In this document: positions 17,831-26,468 of the stretch, piece by piece
Layout: every line of letters begins with the position of its first letter
Numbering within the stretch: the first letter of the stretch is position 1
Origin: Thiothrix subterranea
GTDB taxonomy: Bacteria > Pseudomonadota > Gammaproteobacteria > Thiotrichales > Thiotrichaceae
Length of the DNA stretch: 64,000 nucleotides
NCBI RefSeq assembly: GCF_030930995.1
Contig: NZ_CP133217.1
Coordinates: 1,240,001-1,304,000, forward strand
Direction: 5' to 3'
Program-made: the position numbers and the translations under genes
Notes under the pieces: model-generated
What the model saw: only the letters and a program-made list of their open reading frames with translations
What the model was told of the DNA's origin: nothing
Database searches by the model: none

Positions 17831-20353
17831 ATGAAAATGTATTGGATAGCACCACTCTTGCTGTTATGGGCGGGGACGGCGGCAGCCTCGCCGTTGTCGG
17901 CGCATCACGGCGCGGAATGTTTGACGGCGGAACTGTTGGAATCCGGCTGGTTGCGAGCCAGTTACCGCACGGGCGCAGCGTGTGAGCAAGCCGCCTTTCC
18001 CGCCAGTCCTTATGTGCTGGATACCACCCAAAAACCGCTCAAAACAGAAAGCCGTCGCGAATCCGGCAAGCAAATCAGCGACAGCAAACGTCTGCGCATG
18101 ACCTTGGATGAGGCGTCACTCTGTTTAACCCTGTATGACAAAGCCAAACAACGCGAAGTAAGCCAGTTCTGCCCCGGCACGGGTGAACAGGGTTGGCTGA
18201 CGCTGGCAATGGCAAAAGGCAACACCCAACAACTGTACGGTTTGGGGCAATCACACCCCGCACCGGGGATTAGCGCTGGGGATTGGTTACAACGCGGTAA
18301 GCGGGTGGCTGGCAGCCAATACGGGAATCAAATGGTCGATGCGCAAGGCGGTTTGGTGGGCAATACCCAGTTTCCGATTTTGTATGCCTTGGGCAAGGAT
18401 GCGACCCCCTGGGCGTTGTTTCTGGATAACAGTTACCCGCAAAATTGGGATTTCCAGCACGACCCGTTCAAAGTCGGGGTAAACGGTGGCGATGACTTGC
18501 GTTTTTATGTGCGGGTGGGGGATTCACTGGCGGATTTGCGGCGTGGCTACATGCAATTGGTCGGCAAGCCGCTGATTCCTAATCGCAAGCTGTTTGGGTT
18601 GTGGGTGTCGGAATTTGGTTACGACGATTGGGCGGAACTGGATGGCGTGAGCCAATCCTTGCAGAAAAACGCTTTTCCGCTGGATGGCATGGTGATGGAT
18701 TTGCAGTGGTTTGGCGGTATCCGCGACAATTCCGACAACAGCAGCATGGGCAAATTGGCGTGGGATGAAAGCCATTTCCCCGAACCTGCTGCCAAGCTCA
18801 AACAACTGGCGCAAGACCAACACCTTGGGGTGATGTTGATTGAGGAATCCTACATCAGTAAAGGCTTGCCCGAACACCAAAAGCTGCACGACAAAGGTTT
18901 TCTGGTGAAACAGCTTGATGGTCAGCCGGTGTATCTGGCGAAAAAACCTTGGTGGGGCAAAGGCGGAATGTTGGATTGGAGCAATCCGGCGGCGGGCGCA
19001 TTCTGGCATGACTGGAAACGCCAACCGCTGGTGGAGATGGGGGTTATGGGGCATTGGACGGATTTGGGCGAACCAATGGATTTTGCCGCTGATGGGGTTT
19101 ATCACGGTTTCAGCCCCGGCAAAACCCGCCATGCCGATGTGCATAACCTCTACAATTTACTGTGGCATCGCTCGATTTTCGACGGTTATCAGCGTCATCA
19201 CCACGCACAACGCCCGTTTATGTTGTCACGCGCAGGTGGCGCAGGGATGCAGCGTTACGGCGCGGGGATGTGGTCGGGGGATATTCCGGCACGCTTGAAA
19301 AACCTTGCGTCCCATTTGAATGCGCAGATGCAGATGAGTTTATCCGGTGTCGATTATTTCGGGTCGGATACCGGCGGGTTTTACCGCAATTCGTTTGACG
19401 GTAAGCCGGAAGATTATGACCAACTGTACACGCGCTGGTTTGCCGTTTCCGCCTTGATCGACCTGCCATTACGCCCGCACGCGGATAATGTGTGCAATTG
19501 CTACCAGACCGCACCCGACAAAGTGGGCGATATTGCCAGCAATCGTGCCAATACGCGGCTGCGTTACGAGCTGATCCCTTACTACTATGCCTTGGCACAC
19601 CGCGCTTACCGGCAGGGCGATCCGATTATTGCGCCGGTCATTTACGCGGACGAAGCCGACCCGATCTTGCGTGGCATGGGGGCGCAAAAGCTGATTGGCG
19701 ATAGCTTGTTGGCGGCATTGGAAACACGCTCGGATAGCAAAACCATGCGGGTGTATTTGCCCAAAGGCGAATGGTTTGATTACCACAGCCACGCATGGCA
19801 AAGCAGCAAAGGCGAGTGGTTGGAAGATGTGCCGCTGTTCCATGATAAATTGTACCGCTTGCCATTGTATGCGCGGGCGGGGGCAATTATTCCACTGTTG
19901 GAGGTGGGCGATGGCAGCGTCGATGCCTTTGGTCGCAAACTGGGCAGCATGGAGAAACCCGCATTATTGAAGCTGAAAGTTTTCCCGCACCGCCAAGCCA
20001 GCACATTTACCTTGTATGAAGACGATGGCGAAACCACCGCCTACACACAGGGCAAAGCCCGCACTACCCGTATCCGCCAACAGCGTGATGCTGACCTTCA
20101 GCATGTTTGGATTGAGGCGGCGCAAGGCGATTATCAAGGTGCGCCAGCGCAGCGTGAAGTACAGTTAGTGCTGGCAGAAATTGCGCAAGTTGCCGCCGTA
20201 CTGGTGGATGGCAAGCCTGTACCAGCAGCGGATAAATCCGGCTTCGGTTGGCAACGCAGCAATTCCAATACCCTGAGTGTGCGCTTACCTGCTTTGGCAG
20301 CCAAACAGGCGCACCATGTCGAGATTCGCTATGCAGCGCAGGAGAAAAAGTGA
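17831..20353 (+). CDS. Secreted glycoside hydrolase family 31 (alpha-glucosidase/alpha-xylosidase type)
   Basis: About 840 residues beginning with a signal peptide (MKMYWIAPLLLLWAGTAAAS). The GH31 barrel is complete: nucleophile Asp in GHWTDLGEP (about 413), acid/base Asp in YFGSDTGGF (about 513), then the C-terminal beta domains. GH31 enzymes release alpha-linked glucose or xylose from non-reducing ends. Starts at GTG 17822, ATG 17825 and ATG 17831 are possible, all touching the stop of the upstream glycosyltransferase. Lying between a GT-C enzyme and its flippase, it probably trims a glycan in the periplasm instead of feeding on external starch. Confidence 0.88.
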   Translation: MKMYWIAPLLLLWAGTAAASPLSAHHGAECLTAELLESGWLRASYRTGAACEQAAFPASPYVLDTTQKPLKTESRRESGKQISDSKRLRMTLDEASLCLTLYDKAKQREVSQFCPGTGEQGWLTLAMAKGNTQQLYGLGQSHPAPGISAGDWLQRGKRVAGSQYGNQMVDAQGGLVGNTQFPILYALGKDATPWALFLDNSYPQNWDFQHDPFKVGVNGGDDLRFYVRVGDSLADLRRGYMQLVGKPLIPNRKLFGLWVSEFGYDDWAELDGVSQSLQKNAFPLDGMVMDLQWFGGIRDNSDNSSMGKLAWDESHFPEPAAKLKQLAQDQHLGVMLIEESYISKGLPEHQKLHDKGFLVKQLDGQPVYLAKKPWWGKGGMLDWSNPAAGAFWHDWKRQPLVEMGVMGHWTDLGEPMDFAADGVYHGFSPGKTRHADVHNLYNLLWHRSIFDGYQRHHHAQRPFMLSRAGGAGMQRYGAGMWSGDIPARLKNLASHLNAQMQMSLSGVDYFGSDTGGFYRNSFDGKPEDYDQLYTRWFAVSALIDLPLRPHADNVCNCYQTAPDKVGDIASNRANTRLRYELIPYYYALAHRAYRQGDPIIAPVIYADEADPILRGMGAQKLIGDSLLAALETRSDSKTMRVYLPKGEWFDYHSHAWQSSKGEWLEDVPLFHDKLYRLPLYARAGAIIPLLEVGDGSVDAFGRKLGSMEKPALLKLKVFPHRQASTFTLYEDDGETTAYTQGKARTTRIRQQRDADLQHVWIEAAQGDYQGAPAQREVQLVLAEIAQVAAVLVDGKPVPAADKSGFGWQRSNSNTLSVRLPALAAKQAHHVEIRYAAQEKK

Positions 20354-20718
20354 TGGCTAACGTTCCCGCATGGGTTTACGGATTGCTGGTCGTGTCGATT
20401 GGGTGCAGCAGTGCGGCGCAAATTTTCCAGAAACTCGCGGCACAGGATTTGGCAACGCATCGCGGTTCGCCGATGCAACTGCTGTTGAAGCGCAATATTT
20501 TGCTGAGCATTTTCTTTCTCGGCACGGGCTTGCTGTTGTGGCTGGTGGTGTTGGGCAAGCTGGAATTGAGTGTCGCTTACCCGATGTTGAGCATGGGTTA
20601 CGTGGTGGTGATGCTGGCGGCGCGTTGGCTGTTTCACGAAACCATTCCGCCGCGTCGCTGGTTGGGAACGGCGTTCATTATGGCAGGCATCTCGCTGCTG
20701 GTGGGAGGCGTGTTATGA
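20353..20718 (+). CDS. SMR/EamA-like four-helix protein 1 (ArnE/ArnF-like flippase subunit)
   Basis: A 121-residue protein with four membrane helices. GKLELSVAYPMLSMGYVVVM is the conserved loop-helix seen in ArnE/ArnF and SMR proteins. ATG 20353 shares one base with the GH31 stop, and the end overlaps the next gene by 4 bp. With its partner it most likely forms a heterodimer that flips the polyprenyl-phosphate sugar to the periplasm. A drug-efflux role is less likely given the operon. Confidence 0.82.
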   Translation: MANVPAWVYGLLVVSIGCSSAAQIFQKLAAQDLATHRGSPMQLLLKRNILLSIFFLGTGLLLWLVVLGKLELSVAYPMLSMGYVVVMLAARWLFHETIPPRRWLGTAFIMAGISLLVGGVL

Positions 20719-21113
20719 AATGGCTACTGCTGGCGACTTCCATTATTTGCGGCGCATTGGGGCAATTGTTCATGAAGGCAGGAATGCAGTCGGTGGGGGC
20801 GCTGGCGGCGTTTTTCCCGGCGTTGCAATCCGGCTCAGTGAGTGCGGAACAGTGGTTTGGCGTGCTGTGGGTGGTGGCGGGCATTGTGTGTTACGGCATT
20901 GCGATGCTGGTGTGGATTTATGTGCTTGGGCATTTTGAACTGAGCGTGGCGTACCCTTTACTGAGTGTGGGGTATATTTTGGTGTATGTAGGCGCAGTGC
21001 TGTGGCCTCGGATTGGTGAATCGTTCACGCTGGAAAAAACGGCGGGAATTGTGCTGATCATGCTGGGTGTGGCGCTGGTGGCAACTCCGACAAAGGCAAA
21101 TAATCATGAATAA
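20715..21113 (+). CDS. SMR/EamA-like four-helix protein 2 (ArnE/ArnF-like flippase subunit)
   Basis: A 132-residue protein with four helices. GHFELSVAYPLLSVGYILVY matches the same conserved helix as in the protein before it, and IICGALGQLFMKAGM is the first helix with its charged residue. ATG 20715 overlaps the stop of the partner by 4 bp, which supports stoichiometric synthesis of a heterodimer. Its end overlaps the GT2 gene by 8 bp. Confidence 0.82.
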   Translation: MKWLLLATSIICGALGQLFMKAGMQSVGALAAFFPALQSGSVSAEQWFGVLWVVAGIVCYGIAMLVWIYVLGHFELSVAYPLLSVGYILVYVGAVLWPRIGESFTLEKTAGIVLIMLGVALVATPTKANNHE

Positions 21114-21846
21114 CGAACGACCTTACCTTTCTATCATTATCCCGGCGTACAACGAGCAAAGCCGGATTGCCGATTCGTTGTACAAGGTGAAAGACTACCT
21201 GTCGCAACAGTCGTACCGCAGCGAAATCATTGTGGTAGACGATGGCAGCCGCGATTTGACGACCGAAGTGGTGAAATTCATCGACATCTACGGCAAGGAA
21301 ACCAAGGAGCAGGAGGAAGGCCAGTTGATGGAAAACATCAAAAACGTCGGCAAAGGTTTTTCGATTGCACGCGGCATGATCAAGGCATCCGGCGACATTG
21401 TGCTGTTTAGCGATGCGGATCTTTCCACGCCGATTGAGGAAATCGAGAAGCTGCTGCCGTATTTTGAGCAAGGTTTCGATGTGGTGATCGGTTCGCGCAA
21501 AATGGCAGATTCTGAGGTGGAAAAAAAGCCGTGGTATCGGGATGCGATGAGTTTGATCTTTAATATGGCGGTACGCACGCTGTCAGTGCCGGGGATTAAG
21601 GATACGCAGTGTGGGTTTAAGGCGTACCGGCGTGAAGCAGCGCAGCGGATTGCGTTATTGCAGCGCATTTACGGGTTTGGATTTGACGTGGAGCATCTGT
21701 ACATTGCCCGCAAGCAAGGCTTCAAGATCAAGGAAGTGGCGGTGAAGTGGGAACACATGGACGGTTCTAAGGTTGACCCGATTAAGGATTCGCTGCGGAT
21801 GTTTACGGATTTGTTGAAGATTCGGTGGTTGCATCGGGCGATGTAG
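21106..21846 (+). CDS. GT2 polyprenyl-phosphate glycosyltransferase (Dol-P-Glc synthase/ALG5-like)
   Basis: A 246-residue family 2 glycosyltransferase. SIIIPAYNEQ at the N-terminus, VVDDGSRD and the D-x-D element FSDADLSTP form the nucleotide-sugar site. DTQCGFKAYRR and the FGFDVEHLYIA stretch resemble dolichyl-phosphate glucose synthases. No C-terminal membrane helices follow, so it acts at the cytoplasmic face and makes the polyprenyl-phosphate sugar used by the GT-C enzyme of this operon. ATG 21106 overlaps the upstream gene by 8 bp. Confidence 0.85.
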   Translation: MNNERPYLSIIIPAYNEQSRIADSLYKVKDYLSQQSYRSEIIVVDDGSRDLTTEVVKFIDIYGKETKEQEEGQLMENIKNVGKGFSIARGMIKASGDIVLFSDADLSTPIEEIEKLLPYFEQGFDVVIGSRKMADSEVEKKPWYRDAMSLIFNMAVRTLSVPGIKDTQCGFKAYRREAAQRIALLQRIYGFGFDVEHLYIARKQGFKIKEVAVKWEHMDGSKVDPIKDSLRMFTDLLKIRWLHRAM

Positions 21847-21946
21847 TTTTCATTAATTGAACCACGCTTGTACAGATGATATTGCTCCTGCTAGGTGGCT
21901 TAGTGGCGTGGCGTTTGCGGCGAGGTTGATAGATACAAGGCTACTC

Positions 21947-21982
21947 CTGTAAATTCAAGGACTATGATCCTTAGATTTACAG
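21947..21982. promoter_or_regulatory. Inverted repeat at the start of DUF4143 ATPase 1
   Basis: The arms CTGTAAATTCAAGGA and TCCTTAGATTTACAG are complementary at 13 of 15 positions around a 6-base centre. It ends 9 bp before ATG 21992 and its right arm runs into the AGGA ribosome binding site, so it could act as an operator or as an RNA hairpin masking translation. Confidence 0.6.
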
Positions 21983-21991
21983 GAACAGCCT

Positions 21992-23206
21992 ATGCTAAAT
22001 CGCAATATTGCCGCTGACGTACAAGCCTATCTGGCGCATTTCCCGTCCTTGCTGATCACGGGCGCACGGCAAGTGGGCAAATCCACGCTGGCGTTGCAGT
22101 TGGGGATTGAACACTACGTCACGTTGGATGACATCGCCACCTACCAAAGCGCCAAGGCTGACCCGAAAGGGTTTGTGCTCAGTCTGCCCAAGCCGGTGGT
22201 GATTGATGAGGTGCAACGTGTGCCGGAGTTGTTTGTTGCCATCAAGGAACAGATTGACCTTGACCGCACGCCGGGGCGGTTTGTGCTGACGGGTTCGAGC
22301 AGTTTGCAGGGTTTCCGCGACATTTCCGATTCGCTGGCGGGGCGGATTGGGATTGTGGATTTGTATGCCTTTAACCTCAGCGAGATTATCGGGCAACGCT
22401 TCAATTTCATCGACCATGTGTTTTCTGGCGCGGCATTTCCGGCGGTGGCGCAAGTGACGGATATTGTGCCGCATTTGCTCAAGGGTGGGTTTCCCGAAGT
22501 GCAGACGATTGCACACGCTAAAACGCGCATGTTGTGGTTCAGTTCCTATATTCGCACGTATATTGAGCGCGATTTGCACGATATGGGCAATATCCGCAAT
22601 CTCGACAGCTTTATGCGCTTGTACCTGTCGCTGGCGTTGCGCAGTGCCAATCTGCTCAACAAGGCTGATCTGGCGCGGGATTGCCAGCTTGACAATAAAA
22701 CGCTGGATAATTACTTCGGCATCCTCAAGCACACTTACCAGATTGCGTTGCTCAAACCGTGGTTTAACCATGCGGCGAAACGGCTGGTGAAAATGCCCAA
22801 GGTGTTCATGCTCGATAGCGGCATTTTGTGCCATTTGCTCAAGCTCAGTAGCGCGGAAGATTTACAGCAATCCAGCCAGCGCGTAGCGGTGTATGAAACG
22901 TTTGTGTTGAGTGAGTTGGTGAAGGCGAATACTTACGCGGCGCAGCCGGTGGATTTGAGCTTTTACCGCACCAGTGATGGCAAGGAAATCGACTTCGTGC
23001 TGGATAACGGCAAAGGGTTGGTGTTGCTGGAAGTGAAGGCGGCGCATAGCGTGACTCCGGCGGATTTCCGGCATATCAGCCATTTCATCGGCCAGAATCC
23101 GGGGCGGGTGGTACAGGGAATGGTGTTGTATGGCGGGGAGCGGGTGTTGCCGTTTGGGGAAAGTGACGGGGTGAAGTTGTGGGCAGTGCCGTTGGGGATG
23201 TCATAA
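21992..23206 (+). CDS. AAA ATPase with DUF4143 (ATPase 1)
   Basis: A 404-residue ATPase. TGARQVGKSTLA (about 23-34) is the Walker A loop, VVIDEVQRVPELF (about 71) Walker B, and VLTGSSSLQGF the sensor. A winged-helix-like middle (LLNKADLARDCQLDNKTLDNYF) precedes a C-terminal PD-(D/E)XK-like domain with EIDFVL and GLVLLEVKAA. Such proteins are common in accessory regions and their role is not established; AAA-coupled nuclease or toxin-type functions are suspected. A 258-bp copy of its 3' end is present at 24161-24418. AGGA precedes ATG 21992. Confidence 0.85.
   Translation: MLNRNIAADVQAYLAHFPSLLITGARQVGKSTLALQLGIEHYVTLDDIATYQSAKADPKGFVLSLPKPVVIDEVQRVPELFVAIKEQIDLDRTPGRFVLTGSSSLQGFRDISDSLAGRIGIVDLYAFNLSEIIGQRFNFIDHVFSGAAFPAVAQVTDIVPHLLKGGFPEVQTIAHAKTRMLWFSSYIRTYIERDLHDMGNIRNLDSFMRLYLSLALRSANLLNKADLARDCQLDNKTLDNYFGILKHTYQIALLKPWFNHAAKRLVKMPKVFMLDSGILCHLLKLSSAEDLQQSSQRVAVYETFVLSELVKANTYAAQPVDLSFYRTSDGKEIDFVLDNGKGLVLLEVKAAHSVTPADFRHISHFIGQNPGRVVQGMVLYGGERVLPFGESDGVKLWAVPLGMS
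22943..23200. repeat. Direct repeat copy 1: 3' end of the DUF4143 ATPase gene
   Basis: 258 bp that recurs at 24161-24418 with exactly 1218 bp offset, no gaps and roughly 95 percent identity by eye. It encodes the PD-(D/E)XK-like C-terminus. The pair brackets a group II intron relic and xisI-xisH. Confidence 0.9.
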
Positions 23207-23215
23207 AATGACCGT

Positions 23216-23356
23216 TTACGGATACGGCGCAGAATCCGCATGTGCTACTTCAAGCAATGGCGGAAACCGCGCCACCGCACGCAGGGTGGTGTGGGGGCTT
23301 GGGAGTTAGAAACCTCCGGCTACCCGATTAGATTCTTGCGTCAAGCTGCTTTTTGA
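23216..23356 (+). pseudogene. Relic of a group II intron maturase C-terminus
   Basis: One frame reads RRRIRMCYFKQWRKPRHR, the highly typical C-terminal motif of group II intron reverse transcriptase/maturases, then runs through a shortened tail to TGA 23354-23356. The DNA after it (GGGAG ... CTACCCGATTAG) resembles the last hairpin and 3' end of such introns. The rest of the intron and its protein are absent. It overlaps the last codons of xisI on the other strand. Confidence 0.65.
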
Positions 23357-23694
23357 TACAGAGAAGATTCTTCTGGGAGAGTGGCAGCACGGAACTCTGG
23401 TGGAATTGTCCCTAAACAAATAGCTGTCTTGGGAACACCCATTTCCATCAGGGTTTCATCTAACAGTTCTTCCGTATCGTTCCACTGAATCACAATTTGT
23501 TCATCCACAATGTCGATATGGATAGCGCATTCGTGAATACGCTTATGACCGCGCCAGCCTAGCCACATGACCAAGTAACGCATCCGCTCATCATCAAAAA
23601 TGAGTTCTGTCTCGGAATCGTCGGTTTTTAACGTGCCATACTTGCTTAGTATCTGTTTGATGCAACGCTGATAAAAGGCTACTGGGGTTTCCAT
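23341..23694 (-). CDS. xisI: XisI family protein
   Basis: A 117-residue protein of the XisI family (named for control of fdxN-element excision in Anabaena). It shows the family pattern: YQRCIKQILSKYG at the N-terminus, DDERMRYLVMWLGWRG, IHIDIVDEQIVIQWNDTE, and the GVPKTAICLG ending region. XisI always follows XisH, here with a 16-bp overlap. Away from cyanobacterial excision elements the function of the pair is unknown. No recombinase is present nearby. Confidence 0.88.
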   Translation of the reverse strand: METPVAFYQRCIKQILSKYGTLKTDDSETELIFDDERMRYLVMWLGWRGHKRIHECAIHIDIVDEQIVIQWNDTEELLDETLMEMGVPKTAICLGTIPPEFRAATLPEESSLYQKAA

Positions 23695-24095
23695 AGGAGT
23701 GGCTCCTCATCTGCTAGAGAATAGACAATCACATTAACCTTCAGCCCTTCTATCGCTACACGTCCAACTTCACGGCTCAGGATGTTATCCAGTGCGTGGC
23801 GAGGAACAGCCAAATAGAGTTGGCGGGCTGGGTCACTTTGGCGTAGAAAAAGCTGGTATAGAGCGTATTGCCCAATCGCTTCTTCCAAATCAACCACTTG
23901 GGATGAGCGAAGGAAGCTTTTGATTTCAACAGCAATACGTTCATATCCCCGTTCAGCAGCAAGTAGGCGCTCAGCCCCTAAGTCGGTGGCAAGTTTAGGG
24001 TCAGTTTGGAACATGTACGGGTCATGTGTGATCGCCCAGCCTTCTCGAATGAGGGCTTGCTTCACTGTTTCATGGTACTTGTCCCGCTTTGACAT
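23679..24095 (-). CDS. xisH: XisH family endonuclease-fold protein
   Basis: A 138-residue XisH. It has a PD-(D/E)XK-like core: TDLGAERLLAAERGYERIAVEIKSF provides Glu, Asp and E-x-K, and EEAIGQYALY gives the conserved Gln helix. The C-terminal YSLADEEPLLW is also typical. It is the first gene of xisH-xisI. A TATACT -10 like element lies about 40 bp upstream on the minus strand and AAAGGA precedes the start. The nuclease fold suggests DNA processing or defence, which is inference. Confidence 0.88.
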   Translation of the reverse strand: MSKRDKYHETVKQALIREGWAITHDPYMFQTDPKLATDLGAERLLAAERGYERIAVEIKSFLRSSQVVDLEEAIGQYALYQLFLRQSDPARQLYLAVPRHALDNILSREVGRVAIEGLKVNVIVYSLADEEPLLWKPQ

Positions 24096-24160
24096 CTGAA
24101 ATCCTTTACTTGTGCGCTGAATCGTGCATTAGCTGAGTATACCAGAATGTTGCCAGTGAT

Positions 24161-24448
24161 CAGCCGGTGGATTTGAGTTTTTACCGCACCAGCGATGGCA
24201 AGGAAATCGACTTCGTGCTGGATAACGGTAAAGGGTTGGTGCTGCTGGAGGTGAAGGCGGCGCATAGCGTGACTCCGGCGGATTTCCGGCATATCAGCTA
24301 CTTTATCGGAGAGAATCCGGGGCGAGTGGTACAGGGGATGGTGTTGTATGGCGGGGAACGGGTGTTGCCGTTTGGGGAAAGTGACGGGGTGAGGTTGTGG
24401 GCAGTGCCGTTGGGGATGATGGCGGGGAGCGGGGAAATGGAGGGGTGA
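24161..24448 (+). pseudogene. Truncated DUF4143 ATPase relic (C-terminal part only)
   Basis: The frame from 24161 encodes about 95 residues matching the C-terminus of ATPase 1 (FYRTSDGKEIDFVLDNGKG, FGESDGVRLWAVPLGM) and then diverges to a short new tail. The ATPase core is missing. It marks a former second ATPase copy whose 5' part has been replaced by xisH-xisI and the intron relic. Confidence 0.85.
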
Positions 24449-24518
24449 GATACAGTGTCAAGGCTTGGTGGGGCAACGTTAATATAACTGGCGCGGCGGG
24501 GAGTCGAATGGGAATGGG

Positions 24519-24550
24519 CGGAGTCGCGGACTGTCACCGCGTCTGTCGTC
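24519..24550. repeat. 32-bp hairpin repeat, copy A
   Basis: CGGAGTCGCGG, a 7-base loop, CCGCG and GTCTGTCGTC. It is 28/32 identical to 27952-27983 in the same orientation. Around copy A the octamers AATATAAC (about 24481) and GTTATATT (about 24560) form outer inverted repeats. It lies at the 3' end of the ABC-3C operon. Confidence 0.7.
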
Positions 24551-24560
24551 AATGTGCTCG

Positions 24561-26468
24561 TTATATTTTATTTAGCTCTAGCGTATGAGTTCCTTTTTTA
24601 TAGAATATTCCTCTGCAATAATTACCACCTTCTAGTTTTGGTGAAATCATTGATGTTGTGTATATTAATTGATATGGATTTTCTAGTTCTTCACACATTT
24701 CCACCATGATATTTTGAAAGTTATGGCTACGACTAGGCATCATTCCCTTATCTTCAATGTTATCTATTAATAGAAAACGTGGAAATCTATAATTTATATC
24801 TTTTGTTGACTCTACTAGAGTCGCTAATCTAAAAGAGTTTTTCAATAGCACCATTGAACTTGCTGAAAATTTTGACTTTCCATTTAACCACATTTTATCT
24901 CTGGGGAAACTAAACTCAAACTCTTCTGGATTTTCAAAATCTTTTTCAAATCCCAAATCCATTTTAACTATATTCATAGTGGTTGTTTCTAATTGTGAGC
25001 AAACATCAAGAAGTCGGTTTTTTGTTTTTTCTTTTTTTGCCGCCAAAGCATCTTTAACCTCTGATGTTTTCACAATTAACTGTTGCTTTTCTTTTACCAA
25101 GGCTTCAATGTTGGCGAAAAATTCTAAACGTTCTTTTAAGTTTTGATGCTTTGACTCTAGGAATCCTATTCGATTTGATATTTCAGATATTTGTGATTCC
25201 ATTGCAGAATTAGATTGCAAATAATCTTTATAATTTAGTTTTGATATACTAAGTAAACTTTCAAGCTCAGGTATTTTTGTTTTTATCTCATCGAGAAGGT
25301 TTTTATTGAACTGTAAGATTTTTTCACTTTCTCTCTTTTGGAAGTTTAATTCATTTAACATATGGAGGTAAGATTTTTTAGTTGAATCCTCGTGTTTAGG
25401 TGATTTGCATAAGCCACATATATTGTCCTGTTGAATAGTTTCAATCTTGGTGAGGCAAGCAGGGCAATATTTAAAGTTAAGACTACCTAGCGATTCATTA
25501 GTTGTTTTTGATTCTAGAAGTGATTTTATACGATAATCTATTGATTGCAGAAATAAAGTTGAATCAATTATCTCATTACTAAGAAATGATGATTGAACAT
25601 GAATCTTTTCTAATTTTTCAGTATATTTATTGATCTCCATTAATATAAGTTTAGCTTGTTCTTTTTGCATATCATCAAGTTCTTTTTTTGTTTTAAATCT
25701 AATTTCTTCTTTTTTTTGTAAAGATTGATATATTTCAGATTCTACTGCCAATATCTCAGCATGTAGCTTATCAGCAGTAAAATCCTGTTGCCCTTTACTC
25801 AATAACTTATAAATAGCTTTAAGCTCTCCATCAATTTTAGCGAAATCTCTTTCTAATTCTATTAGTTGTTGTCTTAACTCATGAATGTCTAGGTCATCCA
25901 ACCCTAAAAGATATTCTCCTATTGCTTGTCTTATATTGGCATTATCATAGTTTGTATCATATCTAAGTATTTTAGTTGGTGCTGTTATCTGATCTAAATA
26001 CATCAATCTTAATATTTGGTGCATTGTTAAATTAGCACTGTCATTATTTTTATGCTGAGGAAGATTCATCATATCAAAAAGCTGCTGAGAATAACTGTGC
26101 CTTTCATCTGATCGACGATTAATGTATTTAAGCCATTGAGTTTCTGTCTTAGTTGATGACAAATAATCCCCTTCACATATAAGCATAGGAGACTTTCCAG
26201 TTTGCTCAATTTCTCTGGATAAAGTATAAATTCCCGTATTGCAAGAAACTTCCAAAAATACTTTGTCACAAGATAATGGTTCGGCTGTCCACTCTGATAA
26301 TTCAGCACCCAAACCGTAATAGATCAAATCCATGATGGTGGATTTTCCAGTTCCATTATCACCCCTAATTATATTAATTCCTTGATAAAAAAATTGATCA
26401 TATACAGAGGTGTTATTTTTCAGTACCACCAGTCTGTTTAGAAAGATGAAACTATAATTATTGATCAT
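24561..26468 (-). CDS. ABC-3C system SMC/Rad50-like ATPase
   Basis: A 635-residue ABC ATPase. Walker A is GDNGTGKST (about 37-45). Long coiled coils (about 190-290 and 355-480) flank a zinc-hook-like pair CPAC ... CGLC (about 320-341). The signature-like KFSASSMVLLKNS (about 535) and Walker B FLLIDNIEDKGM (about 570) close the ATPase head. This is the ATPase of ABC-three-component conflict systems, thought to sense and act on nucleic acid or nucleoprotein. It is the last gene of the operon, overlapping the middle component by 11 bp. Composition is very AT-rich compared with the flanks, indicating transfer. Confidence 0.8.
   Translation of the reverse strand: MINNYSFIFLNRLVVLKNNTSVYDQFFYQGINIIRGDNGTGKSTIMDLIYYGLGAELSEWTAEPLSCDKVFLEVSCNTGIYTLSREIEQTGKSPMLICEGDYLSSTKTETQWLKYINRRSDERHSYSQQLFDMMNLPQHKNNDSANLTMHQILRLMYLDQITAPTKILRYDTNYDNANIRQAIGEYLLGLDDLDIHELRQQLIELERDFAKIDGELKAIYKLLSKGQQDFTADKLHAEILAVESEIYQSLQKKEEIRFKTKKELDDMQKEQAKLILMEINKYTEKLEKIHVQSSFLSNEIIDSTLFLQSIDYRIKSLLESKTTNESLGSLNFKYCPACLTKIETIQQDNICGLCKSPKHEDSTKKSYLHMLNELNFQKRESEKILQFNKNLLDEIKTKIPELESLLSISKLNYKDYLQSNSAMESQISEISNRIGFLESKHQNLKERLEFFANIEALVKEKQQLIVKTSEVKDALAAKKEKTKNRLLDVCSQLETTTMNIVKMDLGFEKDFENPEEFEFSFPRDKMWLNGKSKFSASSMVLLKNSFRLATLVESTKDINYRFPRFLLIDNIEDKGMMPSRSHNFQNIMVEMCEELENPYQLIYTTSMISPKLEGGNYCRGIFYKKGTHTLELNKI

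Noticed and set aside
16317-21113. Reading the GT-C/SMR genes as an L-Ara4N (Arn) lipid A pathway
   Set aside because: ArnA, ArnB, ArnC and ArnD are absent and a GH31 enzyme and an ALG5-like synthase are present, so a different sugar is more likely.
21876-21929. 18-codon frame with a hydrophobic stretch and RLRRG end, like a sorting-signal tail
   Set aside because: Too short, no ribosome binding site and no upstream gene body; it could be chance or a tiny relic.
23341-24095. Treating xisH-xisI as an active excision system
   Set aside because: No site-specific recombinase or matching element ends are nearby; the pair is widespread without excision roles.
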